From: Xenopus tropicalis | Lineage: Eukaryota > Chordata > Amphibia > Anura > Pipidae | Length of the DNA stretch: 64,000 nt | Direction: 5' to 3' | Assembly (NCBI RefSeq): GCF_000004195.4 | Contig: NC_030678.2 | Coordinates: forward strand, 36,809,701 to 36,873,700 | In this document: piece by piece, positions 46,610 through 57,399 of the stretch | Position numbering within the stretch: position 1 is the first letter of the stretch | How the letters are laid out: each line of letters starts with the position of its first letter | Translations under genes and position numbers: made by a program | Notes under the pieces: model-generated | The model's database searches: none | The model's input: the letters and a program-made list of their open reading frames with translations, nothing else | What the model was told of the DNA's origin: nothing

Positions 46610-46846
46610 TAGTGATGAGTGAAATATTTTGCCAGGCGTGGATTTGCGGCGAATTAACATGTTTTGCAAAAAAGTTACATGCATCAAAGCAAATTACACA
46701 TGTCAAAAAAAATTGATGCAAGCGTCAAAAAAATGATGTGAGCGGCAAAAAAATTGTCATGTGCATCATTTTTTGACGAGAGCATCATTTTTTGAGTTTC
46801 GTGCATTTTCTCAATGTTTTGCAAAGCAAACCGCAACAGATTTGCT
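46610..46846. repeat. TAGTGATG-family MITE, right end lost
   Basis: Starts TAGTGATGAGTGAAATATTT with GATTTGCGGCGAATTAAC. The interior has repeated GCATCAAAGCAAATTAC and AAATTGATGCAAGCGTC units. It fades near CAACAGATTTGC without the CATCACTA end. Confidence 0.65.
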
Positions 46847-47111
46847 TTTTGTGGGACAAGACAAAAATGATTCAAATGGAAATGAAACTATTAATGTCCC
46901 ACATGATAGCCGGGGTACCTTCTCTAAGCCTGTAAAAGAAATCAATGCCAGGTATTGTCTTTTGGTAAGTGCAGCTGCTCTGATGGAGATGAAATACACA
47001 TTAGCTTCATGTAAAATCAATGGTTTAGTTCCTTAAAACAAAAAATAGAAAAAAGCAATTGTAAAGTTAGCTGGTCAGGCTTTGACATGATTAAATAGAT
47101 TAGTAACATTA

Positions 47112-47947
47112 TGTAGGGACCCATAGGGTTAAGCTCCCTATGGTGTTATCCCCTATCTTTATGTTATCTGTGTTGTAATAGGGCAGAGCCCTCTACACTC
47201 AGATTACAGTATTAGGCTACCCCCTATAGGTTTAGCCCAGGTTGACCACTCCCCTTGTGCAGACTATATAGTGTCTGGAACAAGGAAGTGTTTTCCTCTT
47301 TGGCTGCTGTTCTCTCAGGCTGCATGTCATCGGGCCTGAGACACACGGTCTCAGTAAAGAGAACTGCCAGTTTATAAGTCGGGGACAGGGCCCCGTGAAT
47401 GAGAACTAGCCAGCACAGACAGGTTTACTTATAGCACCCTCTAGAAGTGGTGAGAGTAGTTAGCTTATTTAGCAAGGGCAGTCTATAGCCCCAACCAGGA
47501 GTTGTAACAAAGGGTTTAGTCCACCCCGGCTCTGTAGTCGTTCTTTAGGGACCGGTTTTATTAGACGCCAGGTACCAGTGTTAGGAGCTCTCCCCTGGAC
47601 CACAGTCGGCCGGAACACTCCCTTCTGAAAGGTCTATATCTCAGGTGTAAACTAATCCTCTGTGCATCCTCCAAGTGGGTTATTCTGTGCCTAAAGTGTC
47701 ACATCTGCTGTAATATCTGTGACCTCATATACTGCTGTGTCTGTGAGTATACCCTGCTGCACTATAAAGTGGTGCTTTTGTCCAATAAATTGTACTATAG
47801 TTCATGAGCAAGAACCTTTCTGGCGTCCATTATTCCATCTGCACCACACACGCTCTACCTAGTTGTAGTTCAACTACACCCTCAGCTCCATCAATACCTC
47901 CCATATAGCGGAGGCCCACTCCTGTGCATTAAGGTCGCATGTAACAC
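47112..47947 (+). mobile_element. Probable solo LTR
   Basis: An 836-bp, more GC-balanced block starting TGTAGGGACC and ending GGTCGCATGTAACA (TG...CA with a short inverted GGACC/GGTCG relation). It has a TATATAG box at 47265-47271 and an AATAAA at 47785-47790 in plus orientation, consistent with U3-R-U5. The flanks CATTA and CATGC match only partly, and no internal retroviral-type genes are adjacent. It is therefore taken as a single LTR left by recombination. The family (perhaps Gypsy) is inference. Confidence 0.55.
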
Positions 47948-48057
47948 ATGCTCTATACCTATCACTAGCCTGGGTTTTTGCCATATCATAGCCAAACAAG
48001 TGTTACAATTATTTGCATAATAAGAATCACATGCTGTTTAACACTTGCCTTTTCTTT

Positions 48058-48801
48058 ATCAGAAAGCTCTAAATTACTGCCCATCTCCCATAGACTCCAT
48101 TTTAACCAAATAATTCACATTTTTCAAAACCTGATTTCCTTTTTCCCTGTAATAATAAAACAGTACCTTGTACTTGATCCCAACTAAGATATAATTACCC
48201 CTTATTGGGGGCAGAACAGCCCTATTGGGTTTATTTCATGGTTAAATGATTCCCTTTTCTCTGTAATAATAAAACAGTACCTGTACTTGATCCCAACTAA
48301 GATATAAATAATCCTTATTGGGGGCAGAACAGCCCTATTGGGTTTATTTAATGGTTAAATGATTCCCTTTTCTCTGTAATAATAAAACAGTACCTGTACT
48401 TGATCCCAACTAAGATATAATTACCCCTTATTGGGGGCAGAACAGCCCTATTGGGTTTATTTCATGGTTAAAGGATTCCCTTTTCTCTGTAATAATAAAA
48501 CAGTACCTGTACTTGATCCCAACTAAGATATAATTACCCCTTATTGGGGGCAGAACAGCCCTATTGGGTTTATTTCATGGTTAAATGATTCCTTTTTCTC
48601 TGTAATAATAAAACAGTACCTTGTACTTGATCCCAACTAAGATGTAATTAATCCTCATTGGTGGCAAAACAATACTATTGAGTATATTTATGTTTAAATA
48701 ATTTTTTAGTAGACTGAAGGTATGGGGATCCAAATTATGGAAAGACCCCTTATCCAGAAAACCCCAAGTCCTGAGCATTTTGGATAATAAGTCCCATACT
48801 G
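48058..48801. repeat. CAGGTATGGGA-family MITE with expanded interior
   Basis: The left outer end is missing: it starts inside the family at about AGAAAGCTCTAAATTACTGC. The right end, TAATAAGTCCCATACTG, is present. The interior is lengthened by a five-copy tandem array (48133-48699). Confidence 0.85.
48133..48699 (+). repeat. 113-bp tandem repeat, five copies
   Basis: Units begin GATTYCCTTTTYYCTGTAAT at 48133, 48248, 48361, 48474 and 48587 (spacing 115, 113, 113, 113). Each includes AAAACAGTACC, TGATCCCAACTAAGATATAA and TTGGGGGCAGAACAGCCCTA. This segment occurs once in ordinary family members and twice at 49122-49345. Confidence 0.95.
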
Positions 48802-48850
48802 TACTACATGAACAATATAGTGAGTATATAGATGTATGTTCAGTACAGTA

Positions 48851-49360
48851 CAGGTATGGGATCCATTATTTGGAAACCGGTTATTCAGAAAGTTTTGAAT
48901 TACAAAAAGGCCATCTCCCATAGACTCCATTATAAGCAAATAATTCTAATTTTTAAAAATGATTCCCTTTTTCTCTGTAATAATAAAACAGTACCTTGTA
49001 CTTGATGGTACAGGTATCAGACCCCTTATCCGGAAACCCATTATTCAGAAAGTTCCAAATTACGGAAAGGTCATTTCCCATAGACTCCATTTTAATCAAA
49101 TAATTCACATTTTTAAAAGTGTGATTTCTCTCTGTAATAATAAACCAGTACCTTGTACTTGATCCCAACTAAGATATAATTAATCCTTATTGGGGGCAGA
49201 ACAGGCCTATTGGGTTTATTTAATGGTTAAATGATTCCCTTTTCTCTGTAATAATAAAACAGTACCTTGTACTTGATCCCAACTAAGGTATAATTACCCC
49301 TTATTGGAGGCAAAATAATCCTATTGGGTTTAATGAATGATTTTTTAGTAGTTTTTTTAC
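48851..49360. repeat. Two CAGGTATGGGA copies, second inside first
   Basis: The first copy runs 48851-49006 up to GTACTTGAT. A second left end, CAGGTATCAGACCCCTTATC, begins at 49011 after GGTA and continues to about 49360, with the 111-bp internal unit twice. No right end follows for either copy, so the pair is truncated. Confidence 0.75.
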
Positions 49361-50004
49361 ATTTATACTTTTTTTTAAATTTCAAATTAAAATAAAGCAA
49401 ACAAATGTAAATAAATAAAATATGATATTAAAATTAAAAATCCTAATAAAGTACATAATCATTTTCCATTCCCAACCTATTCCAAACCTTTCTGCGACCA
49501 ATGGATTGATAATAATTCCTACACTAATCAATGTGATTTTGCCAACCTAACCTTTCTGAAATGTAAGAATCTCTATTCTCTGGCACAGGAAACTCAGATT
49601 TACTATAAAATGAAGCACTGATCCAGAAGGACGATCTTCTGTTTTCTGTGATTTAAGCACCTTTTGCCTTTATCTGATGGTTTTATGATTTTACAGATAT
49701 GATATTTCAATATGCAATAAATTACCCAAGACATATGCAAGAAAGCACTCAAGCAAGCAATACAATACTTTGCTTTCATTTGGCTTCACCAAGGTTCAGT
49801 GTGAAACTTATGGTACTGATATGATCAAGAACTAAATATAAGTGCTTAATATTACACTGGGCAAAGTCAAACACCTTAGAATGTAATCCCCCATAATATT
49901 CACCAACATTATTTATCAGACAGATAGTTAAAAGAATCATAAACACTCTAACATAAATATCCTATATTGCACTATTTACAATAGTACAATAGTTAAAAAG
50001 ATTA
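49361..50004. other. No gene seen
   Basis: AT-rich, unique-looking sequence. Confidence 0.4.
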
Positions 50005-50005
50005 G

Positions 50006-50253
50006 TGTCAACAAAGTATTTTTCAGATAAATTTTTGCCCTTGATCTCCCTCCTGCATGCCACTGTCCAGGTCGTGGCACCCTTTAAACAACGTTAAAAT
50101 CAGTTTTCTGGCCAGAAATGGCTTTTCTAGGTTTTAAAGTTCGCCTTCCCATTGAAGTCTATGGGGTTCGCAAAGTTCGCGAATATTCGCACTTTTTGGC
50201 GTAAGTTCGCCAACGGGTTCGCAAACTTTTTTTTGAGGTTCGCTACATCCCTA
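50006..50253. repeat. GCGAAC-rich MITE, half copy of the 22122 family
   Basis: The reverse complement matches 22122-22370 at high identity, including the end TAGGGATGTAGCGAACCTC, AACCCCATAGACTTCAATGG, AGGGTGCCACGACCTGGACA and TACTTTGTTGACAC. The other half is missing. Confidence 0.88.
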
Positions 50254-50782
50254 TCACTGACCAGTTCCAAGTTGTATCTAGAAGCAATGTTAGCTCAAAT
50301 ATAGGGAAAATGGGTATTTAAGGGCAGACAGGTCATACAAGTCCAAGATCACCATGCACATATCAAACCAAGCACATACACAAGTCAAACCCAGTAATTA
50401 TCATCAACCAAACATTAATCAACAAGAACATTTTAGAGTTTAACACTGCCCACACTTAAAGCTACAATATATCTATCTGAATTCATTGTTTTGGGAGTTT
50501 GAACCTTTTAAAGTTCAGCTTTTGGCTTTCAATCATATTATTTCCCAAACAGCACCTGAAGGTACAGTATTTGTGGGCATTTCGTTCTCAGAACAATCAA
50601 TAAAAAGTATGGGCATAGTGCCAGGACTTTATTAGGACCAGTGGTCAGCAAAGTCAAATATTAGAGGAATGTGATCGCTTATCCTGAAAAGATATTATCC
50701 AAAGAGTTCTTAAATAGATAAATGACTATGTCATGATAATGTCCTATTTAAATTCTATAACATTTAACAATTTTTATCATTA
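50254..50782. other. No gene seen
   Basis: Unique-looking sequence. Confidence 0.4.
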
Positions 50783-51098
50783 GGTATGGGATCCCTTATC
50801 CAGAACTCCTTTACAAAAAACAATGAATTATAGTAAAGTCATTTCTCACTTTAAGCAAATACAGTATCTTTAAAAAAAAAAAACAAAACAATTTCCCTTT
50901 TCTCTGTTACAATTAAAAAACAGTAGCTTGTACTTGATGGTAACTAAGCTGCATCAATCTATTGGTAGAAAAAAATCTTATGGCGTTATTTTTTTAATAA
51001 TTCTATCAGATTTAAGGCATGCTGATCCCAATTATATAAAGATGCCTTATTGGGAAAACCCCTGGTCCCAATCATTTTAGAAATAGATCTTAAACCTG
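50783..51098. repeat. Divergent CAGGTATGGGA-family MITE
   Basis: AGGTATGGGATCCCTTATCC at the left, GATCTTAAACCTG at the right, with TA flanks. It is more diverged than its neighbours (for example AACTCCTTTACAAAAAAC in place of GGAAACCCATTATCCAGAAA), so it is probably an older insertion. Confidence 0.7.
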
Positions 51099-51107
51099 TA
51101 ACTTGTA

Positions 51108-51747
51108 CACGTATGGGATTCGTTATCCGGAAACCCATTATCCGGAAAGTTCCGAATTACGGAAAGGCCATCTCCCATAGACTCCATTTTAAACAAATGA
51201 TTCTAATTTTTAGAAATGATTTCCTTTTTCTCTGTAATAAAAAACAGTACAGGTATGGGACCTGTTATCCAGAATGCTTGGGACCTGGGGTTTTCCAGAT
51301 AAGGGATCTTTCCGTAATTTGGATCTCCATAACTTAAGTCTACTAAAAATAAACCCAATAGGATTGTTTTGCCTCCAATTAAGATTAATTATATCTTAGT
51401 TGGGATTAAGTACAAAGTTCTGTTTTATTATTACAGAGAAAAAGGAAATTATTTTAAAAAATTTTAATTATTTGTTTAAAATGGAGTCTATGGGAGATGG
51501 CCTTTCTGTAATTTGGAACTTTCTGGATAATGGGTTTCCAGATAAGTGATCCCATACCTGTACCTTGTACTTGATCCAAACTAAGATATAATGAATTGTT
51601 ATTGGAGGCAAAACAATCATATTGGGTTTATCTAATGTTTAAATTATTTTTTAGTAAACTTAAAGCAAGGAGATCCAAACTACAGAAAGATCCCTTATCT
51701 GGAAGACTCCAGGTCCCTAGCATTCTGGATAACAGATCCCATACATG
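51108..51747. repeat. CAGGTATGGGA MITE interrupted by a sister copy
   Basis: The outer copy runs 51108-51249 and resumes at 51561 with TACCTTGTACTTGATCC, exactly continuing the AAAAACAGTA text before the break. It ends at ACAGATCCCATACATG (51747). Removing the inserted element restores the normal family order. Confidence 0.88.
51250..51560. repeat. Nested CAGGTATGGGA MITE (311 bp, inverted)
   Basis: CAGGTATGGGACCTGTTATC to GTGATCCCATACCTG, with TA at 51248-51249 and 51561-51562. It lies in the reverse orientation relative to its host element. It proves the ends of the family and its TA target, which suits a Tc1/mariner-type transposase (inference). Confidence 0.9.
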
Positions 51748-52874
51748 TACTTGGTTTTAAAGTAACTGGCATAAAACCATGTTGATGGTAAAATAATCCT
51801 ATTAGCTTTATTTTAAGATTTAAATGCTGTAAGACAAGGTGCTTTCCTCTGAATTACAGAAAAAAACAATGCCCTAAGCTTCCCAGACAATATATCTCAC
51901 ACTTGTAGATGTTATTACCAATATGATAAAGCTGTCTTAGCTCAGCATATATTTCCAGGTGCAGAAACTATAAATGCCACCTGCAGCAGCCACCCCACAT
52001 ATTACCAAAATACAACATAGCTAATATTTCCACCTAAAACCTGACCTTATTACAAACTGCTTAGAGCCAAATCTAATCATGACATTTTGTGGCTCAGCAC
52101 CCAGTGATAAATGTCTGACAGAATGCAGCACAATATCTAAAGCTGAAATGGTAGCTAAAATCTGCCTAGCTGCTTTTTATTGTTCTCCATTTCCATTTTT
52201 CACTTGTTTAGTTCATATTATAGCCATTCTTACTGTGCATATATATTTCTGTGCAGCGGAGAAATACATTTTCAAAAAAGGAAAGCCCGCAGCATGGAGT
52301 AAATGAGATTTTCACATAAAACGAGTAAATCTGCAAAAAAAAAAAAATATGAAAGCCTTTCTCGATTTTAGATTGGAGAGAGTTAAGAAGGAGTCCTTGT
52401 TTCCTCTATATCCATTTATTCCCTCCAGCAAGGAAAATCAAAGATGCTGAAAAGAAAAGAAGAAGATATCTCAATTTAAGCCACTGTGCAGACTCAGCTG
52501 TTTTTATTGTGTGTTCAAAGTACACAAAGGAAAACAAAATGTTACTAAGTCATTTAATCTTGTCTGAATAAAAATACAAAGGCACACGCACAGACAAACT
52601 GAGGGAAAAAAACAAAGAAAAGGAAAAAAGACAGAAAAAAAGTCATTCTATCACCTTTAATCCTTTCTTTTAGCCTGAAAGGACTGTCAGCTGATGTGAA
52701 CATAAAGTAAAGGAGCACCAGACAGACACTAAACCTTCCCCATAACTAAACTGCACATTGGCTTCTGTATTCTGTTCAGAGCAAGAATGGCAATATCTCA
52801 CTGGGGTTTCATACCTTCTGGAAAAACAATGTTTGTACAGTTGGCTGCACATACACACCGGAATTGGTAACATA
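51748..52874. other. No gene seen
   Basis: Unique-looking AT-rich sequence with an A-rich stretch near 52335-52345. The 75-codon frame at 52079-52306 contains several Cys and hydrophobic residues but no recognisable domain or exon signals. Confidence 0.4.
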
Positions 52875-53150
52875 TAGTGATGGGCGAAATGTTTCGCCAG
52901 GCATGGATTCGCGGCGAATTTCCGCGTTTCTCCATTGGCAGATTGTTTCGCGAAACGGATGAAAAAATTTGCAGTGGAAAAATTCATTGCACGTCCAAAA
53001 AGTGCCGTGCGACAAAATAATAGCTGCGGGCGACAATTTTTTTTTTGTCAAACGACATTTTCGCCGTTTCGCAAATTTTTCCCCATTTCGCGGATCTTTT
53101 GAAAGATTCGCAAATTTTGCGGCGAAGCGAAACAGATTCGCTCATCACTA
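52875..53150. repeat. TAGTGATG-family MITE, perfect 8-bp TSD
   Basis: TAGTGATGGGCGAAATGTTT to GATTCGCTCATCACTA, with GTAACATA on both sides (52867-52874 and 53151-53158). The interior has GGATTCGCGGCGAATTTCCG and TTTCGCCGTTTCGC. It is the best-preserved copy of the family here. Confidence 0.92.
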
Positions 53151-53280
53151 GTAACATACTGTAAGTTATTTTATTCCTCCAATCATTGACCCTGCCAAAT
53201 TAGCGGCACAAAGAATGATTCCTACTCTACATGCAACATTGTAACAACACCATTTTCAGTCTTCACCAGTGTCTTAATTG

Positions 53281-53790
53281 TTAAAGGAAAACTATACCCC
53301 CAGAACAAATACTTAACCAACAGATAGTTTATATTATGGTAAGTGACTTATTAAAGAATCTCACCAAACTGGAATATATATCAGTAAATATTGCCCTTTT
53401 ACATCCTTTCCCTTGATCCACCATTTTCTGATGGGCTGTGTGCTCCCTCAGTGATCACATGACAGGAAATAATGCAGCTCTAACTGTAACAGGAAGTAGT
53501 GTGGGAGAAAAAGGAACAACTCTGTCCATTAATTGGCTGGTGGGGCCTAGCATGTATGTGTGCCCTTGATTTGTTTGTGTGCACTGTGAATCCTATGATC
53601 CCAGGAGGCGGCCCTTAATTCGTAAAATGGCAATTTTCTATTTAGGATTGCCCAATGGCACATACTACTAAAAAGTATATTTTTATGAAAATGGTTTATT
53701 TAGATGAAGCAGGGTTTTACATATGAGCTTGTTTATGCAATATATTTTTTAAAGAGACCTACATTGTTTGGGGGTATAGTTTTCCTTTAA
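53281..53790. repeat. T2-type MITE with perfect 22-bp ends
   Basis: TTAAAGGAAAACTATACCCC plus CA is exactly repeated inverted at the right (ends 53787-53790 TTAA). It is 510 bp long. A second copy in opposite orientation, cut short, is at 60077-60375. Confidence 0.93.
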
Positions 53791-53802
53791 TGTCTCTCTA
53801 AG

Positions 53803-54120
53803 TTAAAAGTCGTTTAAAAATACCTGTATATAATGACCTATCAATACACTCACACTTATAAAGTATATATACACATACTTAACCGAACTGTAGATACTGT
53901 ATGTAGATATTGAGATCACTTTAGCCTTATTGCGCTTGTTCAAGAACTCATCCAAGCCCCTCTTAAAGGCATTAACAGAATCTGCCATTACAACATCACT
54001 AAGAAGGGCATTCCCCAACCTCACTGCCCTCACAACAAAGAACCATTTTTGCTGCCTCAAATACATAGTAACATAGTAAGTTGGGTTGAAAAAAGACATA
54101 CGTCCATCAAGTTCAACCAA
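53803..54120 (-). pseudogene. LINE 3' end, rearranged (same group as 27749-28868)
   Basis: The 105-codon minus-strand frame reads K-W-F-F-V-V-R-A-V-R-L-G-N-A-L and D-V-V-M-A-D-S-V-N-A-F. The same end-of-ORF text sits out of frame at about 28560-28660. On the minus strand the usual final tail (TTGAACTTGATGGACGTATG ... CTATGTTACTATG, 54057-54117) comes before the coding part rather than after it. The locus is therefore two fragments joined out of order. Confidence 0.7.
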
Positions 54121-54238
54121 ATGAAAGTTGAATTTCTAAAGTTTAAATACCATCCCAACTTTGTTGTATTTTAGTCATAGTTTAGTTCTTCCATTCCATT
54201 TATCAATGCATGTCTCTGGACCATCCCATTAAAGGGCA

Positions 54239-55106
54239 TGTAAAGCCTACATTTTCCTACCACATATATAAGTTGGGCATGTCTACCCTACCCAAACCAC
54301 ACCATCTGTATTGTGTATAACCCCCCTCTTTTTGCCAGCACCATGACATTTTCCTAAAACAAATTGCAGCTTTCACCGGCAGCCATTTTTCCTCTGACAC
54401 ATTATCAGTTACATTTAAATCTGCACAAGGGCCCTTATTCAGCATAAATTTCATCAAGAATACAGGCTCACACACGCAGAACGTCCTTTGATAAAAAGTT
54501 CTGCTTTGATTGAGCACTACAATGGTTAAGCTGAGGTCAAGGGGGGAGGTAAGAAGTCTTTCAATGGGAACCAGCAATGCTGTGTCTTTATTGGCTGCCA
54601 GACTGGAGGGCTTGTTTAGTAATCTGAGCTTAACAAAACTGAGCATGCCCACTAGCCAAGAGCCAAAGTAAATTTCTGAGGGAGGGGGCTGAGTGGGTTA
54701 GAAGAGGAGAAGGAAATCTCAGGGGCAGATTTATTATACAGTGTAAAAAACGGCAGCAAAATTCAGCACATACCGGCAGGCTTGGCCGCATAAAAAATGG
54801 CGTAAAATCTGTGTAATTTTGTATGCATTTTTTTCTTCCTCTGGAACTTACGTAAAATAACAGTGTAAAATCTGACGTTTGGACGGCAAACTCCTCCATT
54901 TATTTTACACACCTTTTTACACCAACTTTTCTGCGAATTTCGTTTTACGCAGCATAATAAATAGGCCCCTAAGTGATTAAGGGGATGCTGCAGCCTTACT
55001 ATTAACTTTTAAACAACCAGAGAGACAGGTATTTAAAGATTTTAAGAGTCTGATCACTATACATTTTTGTGTGTGGAGTTTACATGTCCTATTTTACATG
55101 TCCTTA
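54239..55106. repeat. T2-type MITE interrupted by a hairpin MITE
   Basis: Left end TTAAAGGGCATGTAAAGCC, right end TTTACATGTCCTTA. The middle matches 35565-36011 inverted (GAGCACTACAATGGTTAAGC, GGGATGCTGCAGCCTTACTA). It is split by the hairpin at 54722-54969, after which the family text resumes. Confidence 0.78.
54722..54969. repeat. Hairpin MITE nested in the T2 element
   Basis: GGGGCAGATTTATTATACAG to AGCATAATAAATAGGCCCC. Close to 10028-10258 and 56959-57192. It inserted after the surrounding T2 element. Confidence 0.85.
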
Positions 55107-55324
55107 TTGTCCTTGGACCCAAAACTTGCTTTAGTAGCCACTGAATGACACGGCCTAGAATTACACAATGTTATCCACAAAAATCCCCAAATTCTTCTAT
55201 ATTAAGGAGACCCTCGATATACTTACACTTTAGTGTTCAATTAGACTCAAATGGGCTTTGGGATGACATAAGAATGATTATGGAACATCATTTATGAAAT
55301 GATCGCTTCTGCAGGCAGACCCAA

Positions 55325-55435
55325 AATAGAACACAGTGGCTTGGTGGGGATCCTCAGTTTGATTCTGGGCACTATCTTGTAAGGAGTTTGTATGTTCTCA
55401 CTATGTTTGCGTGGATTTGCTCATAACGCCATTAG
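55325..55435 (+). repeat. SINE/LINE-header fragment
   Basis: TTTGATTCTGGGCACTATC then GGAGTTTGTATGTTCTCACT and ATGTTTGCGTGGATTTGCTC match a very widespread vertebrate repeat (from memory: ...GAGTTTGTATGTTCTCCCCGTGTTTGCGTGGG). It is probably related to the head fragment at 2958-3010. Confidence 0.5.
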
Positions 55436-56487
55436 GAACACAATAGATGGCTTAAAGTGATTTCCTGCATTTGTAAATGAGACCTATCAAGCACTCGAGA
55501 ATTTAAAGCAGCAGAAATTAAATCATAAACATAAAATCATCTCTATGAATGTGCTGCCTCTTTCATTGTTATCACCAATAAGTATTGTTTTGCTTAACTG
55601 CAATGTCAAATATTGTTGTTAAAAAAAATTGAAATGGAAAATATCTCGACTAAAATATGAAATAAAGATTTAAATGCCCTTGCCATGTTCTTGTTAAAAA
55701 CAATTTACGACACTAGTAAACACACACAAAAAATAGCATAATTATCGATCATGGCTTTTGAAAGTGTTTTTAAGGACAATGGAGGAAGCAGTTCACTTTT
55801 GCTGTCAGTATTATTTATGTCTATATTCAGAGCAGCGGAGCAAAGGTTATCTGCATAAGAGAAGGACAGCAAAGTGTTCATAATGAGGACTAACATCCTA
55901 GGGAGGACTTGTTTTCTTTAAACCCTACAAATATAAATCTTGATGGTCATGCTGTATGTACTTTTTAATGATGAAATCTGTTTTATTAGGAATTTCAACC
56001 ATGCTGTCATCATTGTAAAGTGAAACTGTTCCTCAGAGACACATGCTTAAATACTAAACAAACAATTTGTAGATAACATATTGCAGCCTGCAGAAAATAA
56101 TAGCGTATTATGAATGATGCATTTCACTTCAGTTTGTTGTTACATCTGCTAAGGGAAACATTCATCATTTTAGAGTGGGGTTGTATTTACTATTTCTCTT
56201 AATGTCCAGTTATCTGCCTACATAGGAGTTTTCATATCGTGCCATCAAATGCCTTAAGACAAAATAAGTGTCTCATGTTCACATTAATATATATGAGGAC
56301 CAGATTACATATTGAATGTGACTAAAATAATGGTTTATTTAGCTCTCAGTTATTGTGGTTAACCATATCCAAACTTCCACATGGTTTATAAACTATAAAC
56401 TGGTAAAATGCTACTAATTGATTGGTTGCTATAGGTTTCATTTTGAGCACATTATAACACTGGGTCCTTTTCATTGTTATTCTAGTA
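55436..56487. other. Repeat-poor island, no gene seen
   Basis: About 1 kb of unique-looking AT-rich DNA with no placed repeat or coding frame. Confidence 0.4.
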
Positions 56488-56742
56488 CAGGTATGGGACC
56501 TTTCATCCAAAATTCTAAGGATCCGAGGCTCTCCAGATAAGGGATCTTTCTGTAATTTGGATATAGTCTACTAAAAAAATCAGTTAAACATTAATTAAAC
56601 CCAATAGGATTATTTTGCCTCCAATAAGGATTAATTATATCTTAGTTGGGATCCAGTACAAGGTACTGATTTACTATTACAGAGAAAAAGGAAATCACTT
56701 ATAAAAGTTGGAATTGTTTTCTTATAATGAATCCCATACCTG
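56488..56742. repeat. CAGGTATGGGA-family MITE
   Basis: CAGGTATGGGACCTTTCATC to AATCCCATACCTG with TA flanks, in reverse family orientation (AGATAAGGGATCTTTCTGTA then ATCTTAGTTGGGATCCAGTA). The segment near the right end containing GAGTCTATGGGAGATGG is deleted. Confidence 0.85.
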
Positions 56743-56958
56743 TAACTCATTTGAACAATTGAGATGTATACTGTAATCTATATTATTAATGTAAAAATGT
56801 CAAAAAGGTTTGATAATGCCACGTGTACCATTAGCTTGTGATGGGGAACATTGATCATATTACCTTGGTGCAGTCTTTAGTTCAGAAGAAAACATTGTTA
56901 GAAGATAAGATGTTGGTTATGGTATGAAATGCAAGTAAGTATTTAAGGACACCAGTTA

Positions 56959-57192
56959 GGGGCATATTTATTATGCTGTGTAAAAAACGGCGAGAAAATT
57001 TGCCACACAACACCAGGCTTCGCCGTGTAAAAACTGCGTAATTTTTTACGCGCTTTTTCTTCCACCGAAACTTATGGAAAATAATGGCGTAATATCCGTC
57101 GTTCACACGGCGATCTTTTTCATTTATTTTACACAGCTTTTTACTCTGTTTTTTCGCCGAATTAGTTTTACACAGCATAATAAATACACCCC
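56959..57192. repeat. Hairpin MITE (GGGGCATATTTATTATGC)
   Basis: GGGGCATATTTATTATGCTG to CAGCATAATAAATACACCCC, TTA on both flanks. Interior GCGTAATTTTTTACGCGC. The 145-codon minus-strand frame reads through it and is spurious. Confidence 0.85.
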
Positions 57193-57399
57193 TTAGAGTG
57201 TGCAATACCAGACAAAAAGGCTGTATATCAGACACAAACCCACTTATAGTACATTGTATATTTGCTGTGTATTTGTGTGCCTGGAAATTTGCTACATGGT
57301 TTGTGTCAGCTATAATCATTTATTCACACTCTTTTCCCATCTCTTGAATGTACATGCACCTCAAGGCTTTAGAGTTTCTATATCACAGTCAGATCAGAT

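Noticed and set aside
56882..57319. 145-codon minus-strand frame
   Set aside because: It runs through the hairpin MITE at 56959-57192 and has no domain or exon signals.
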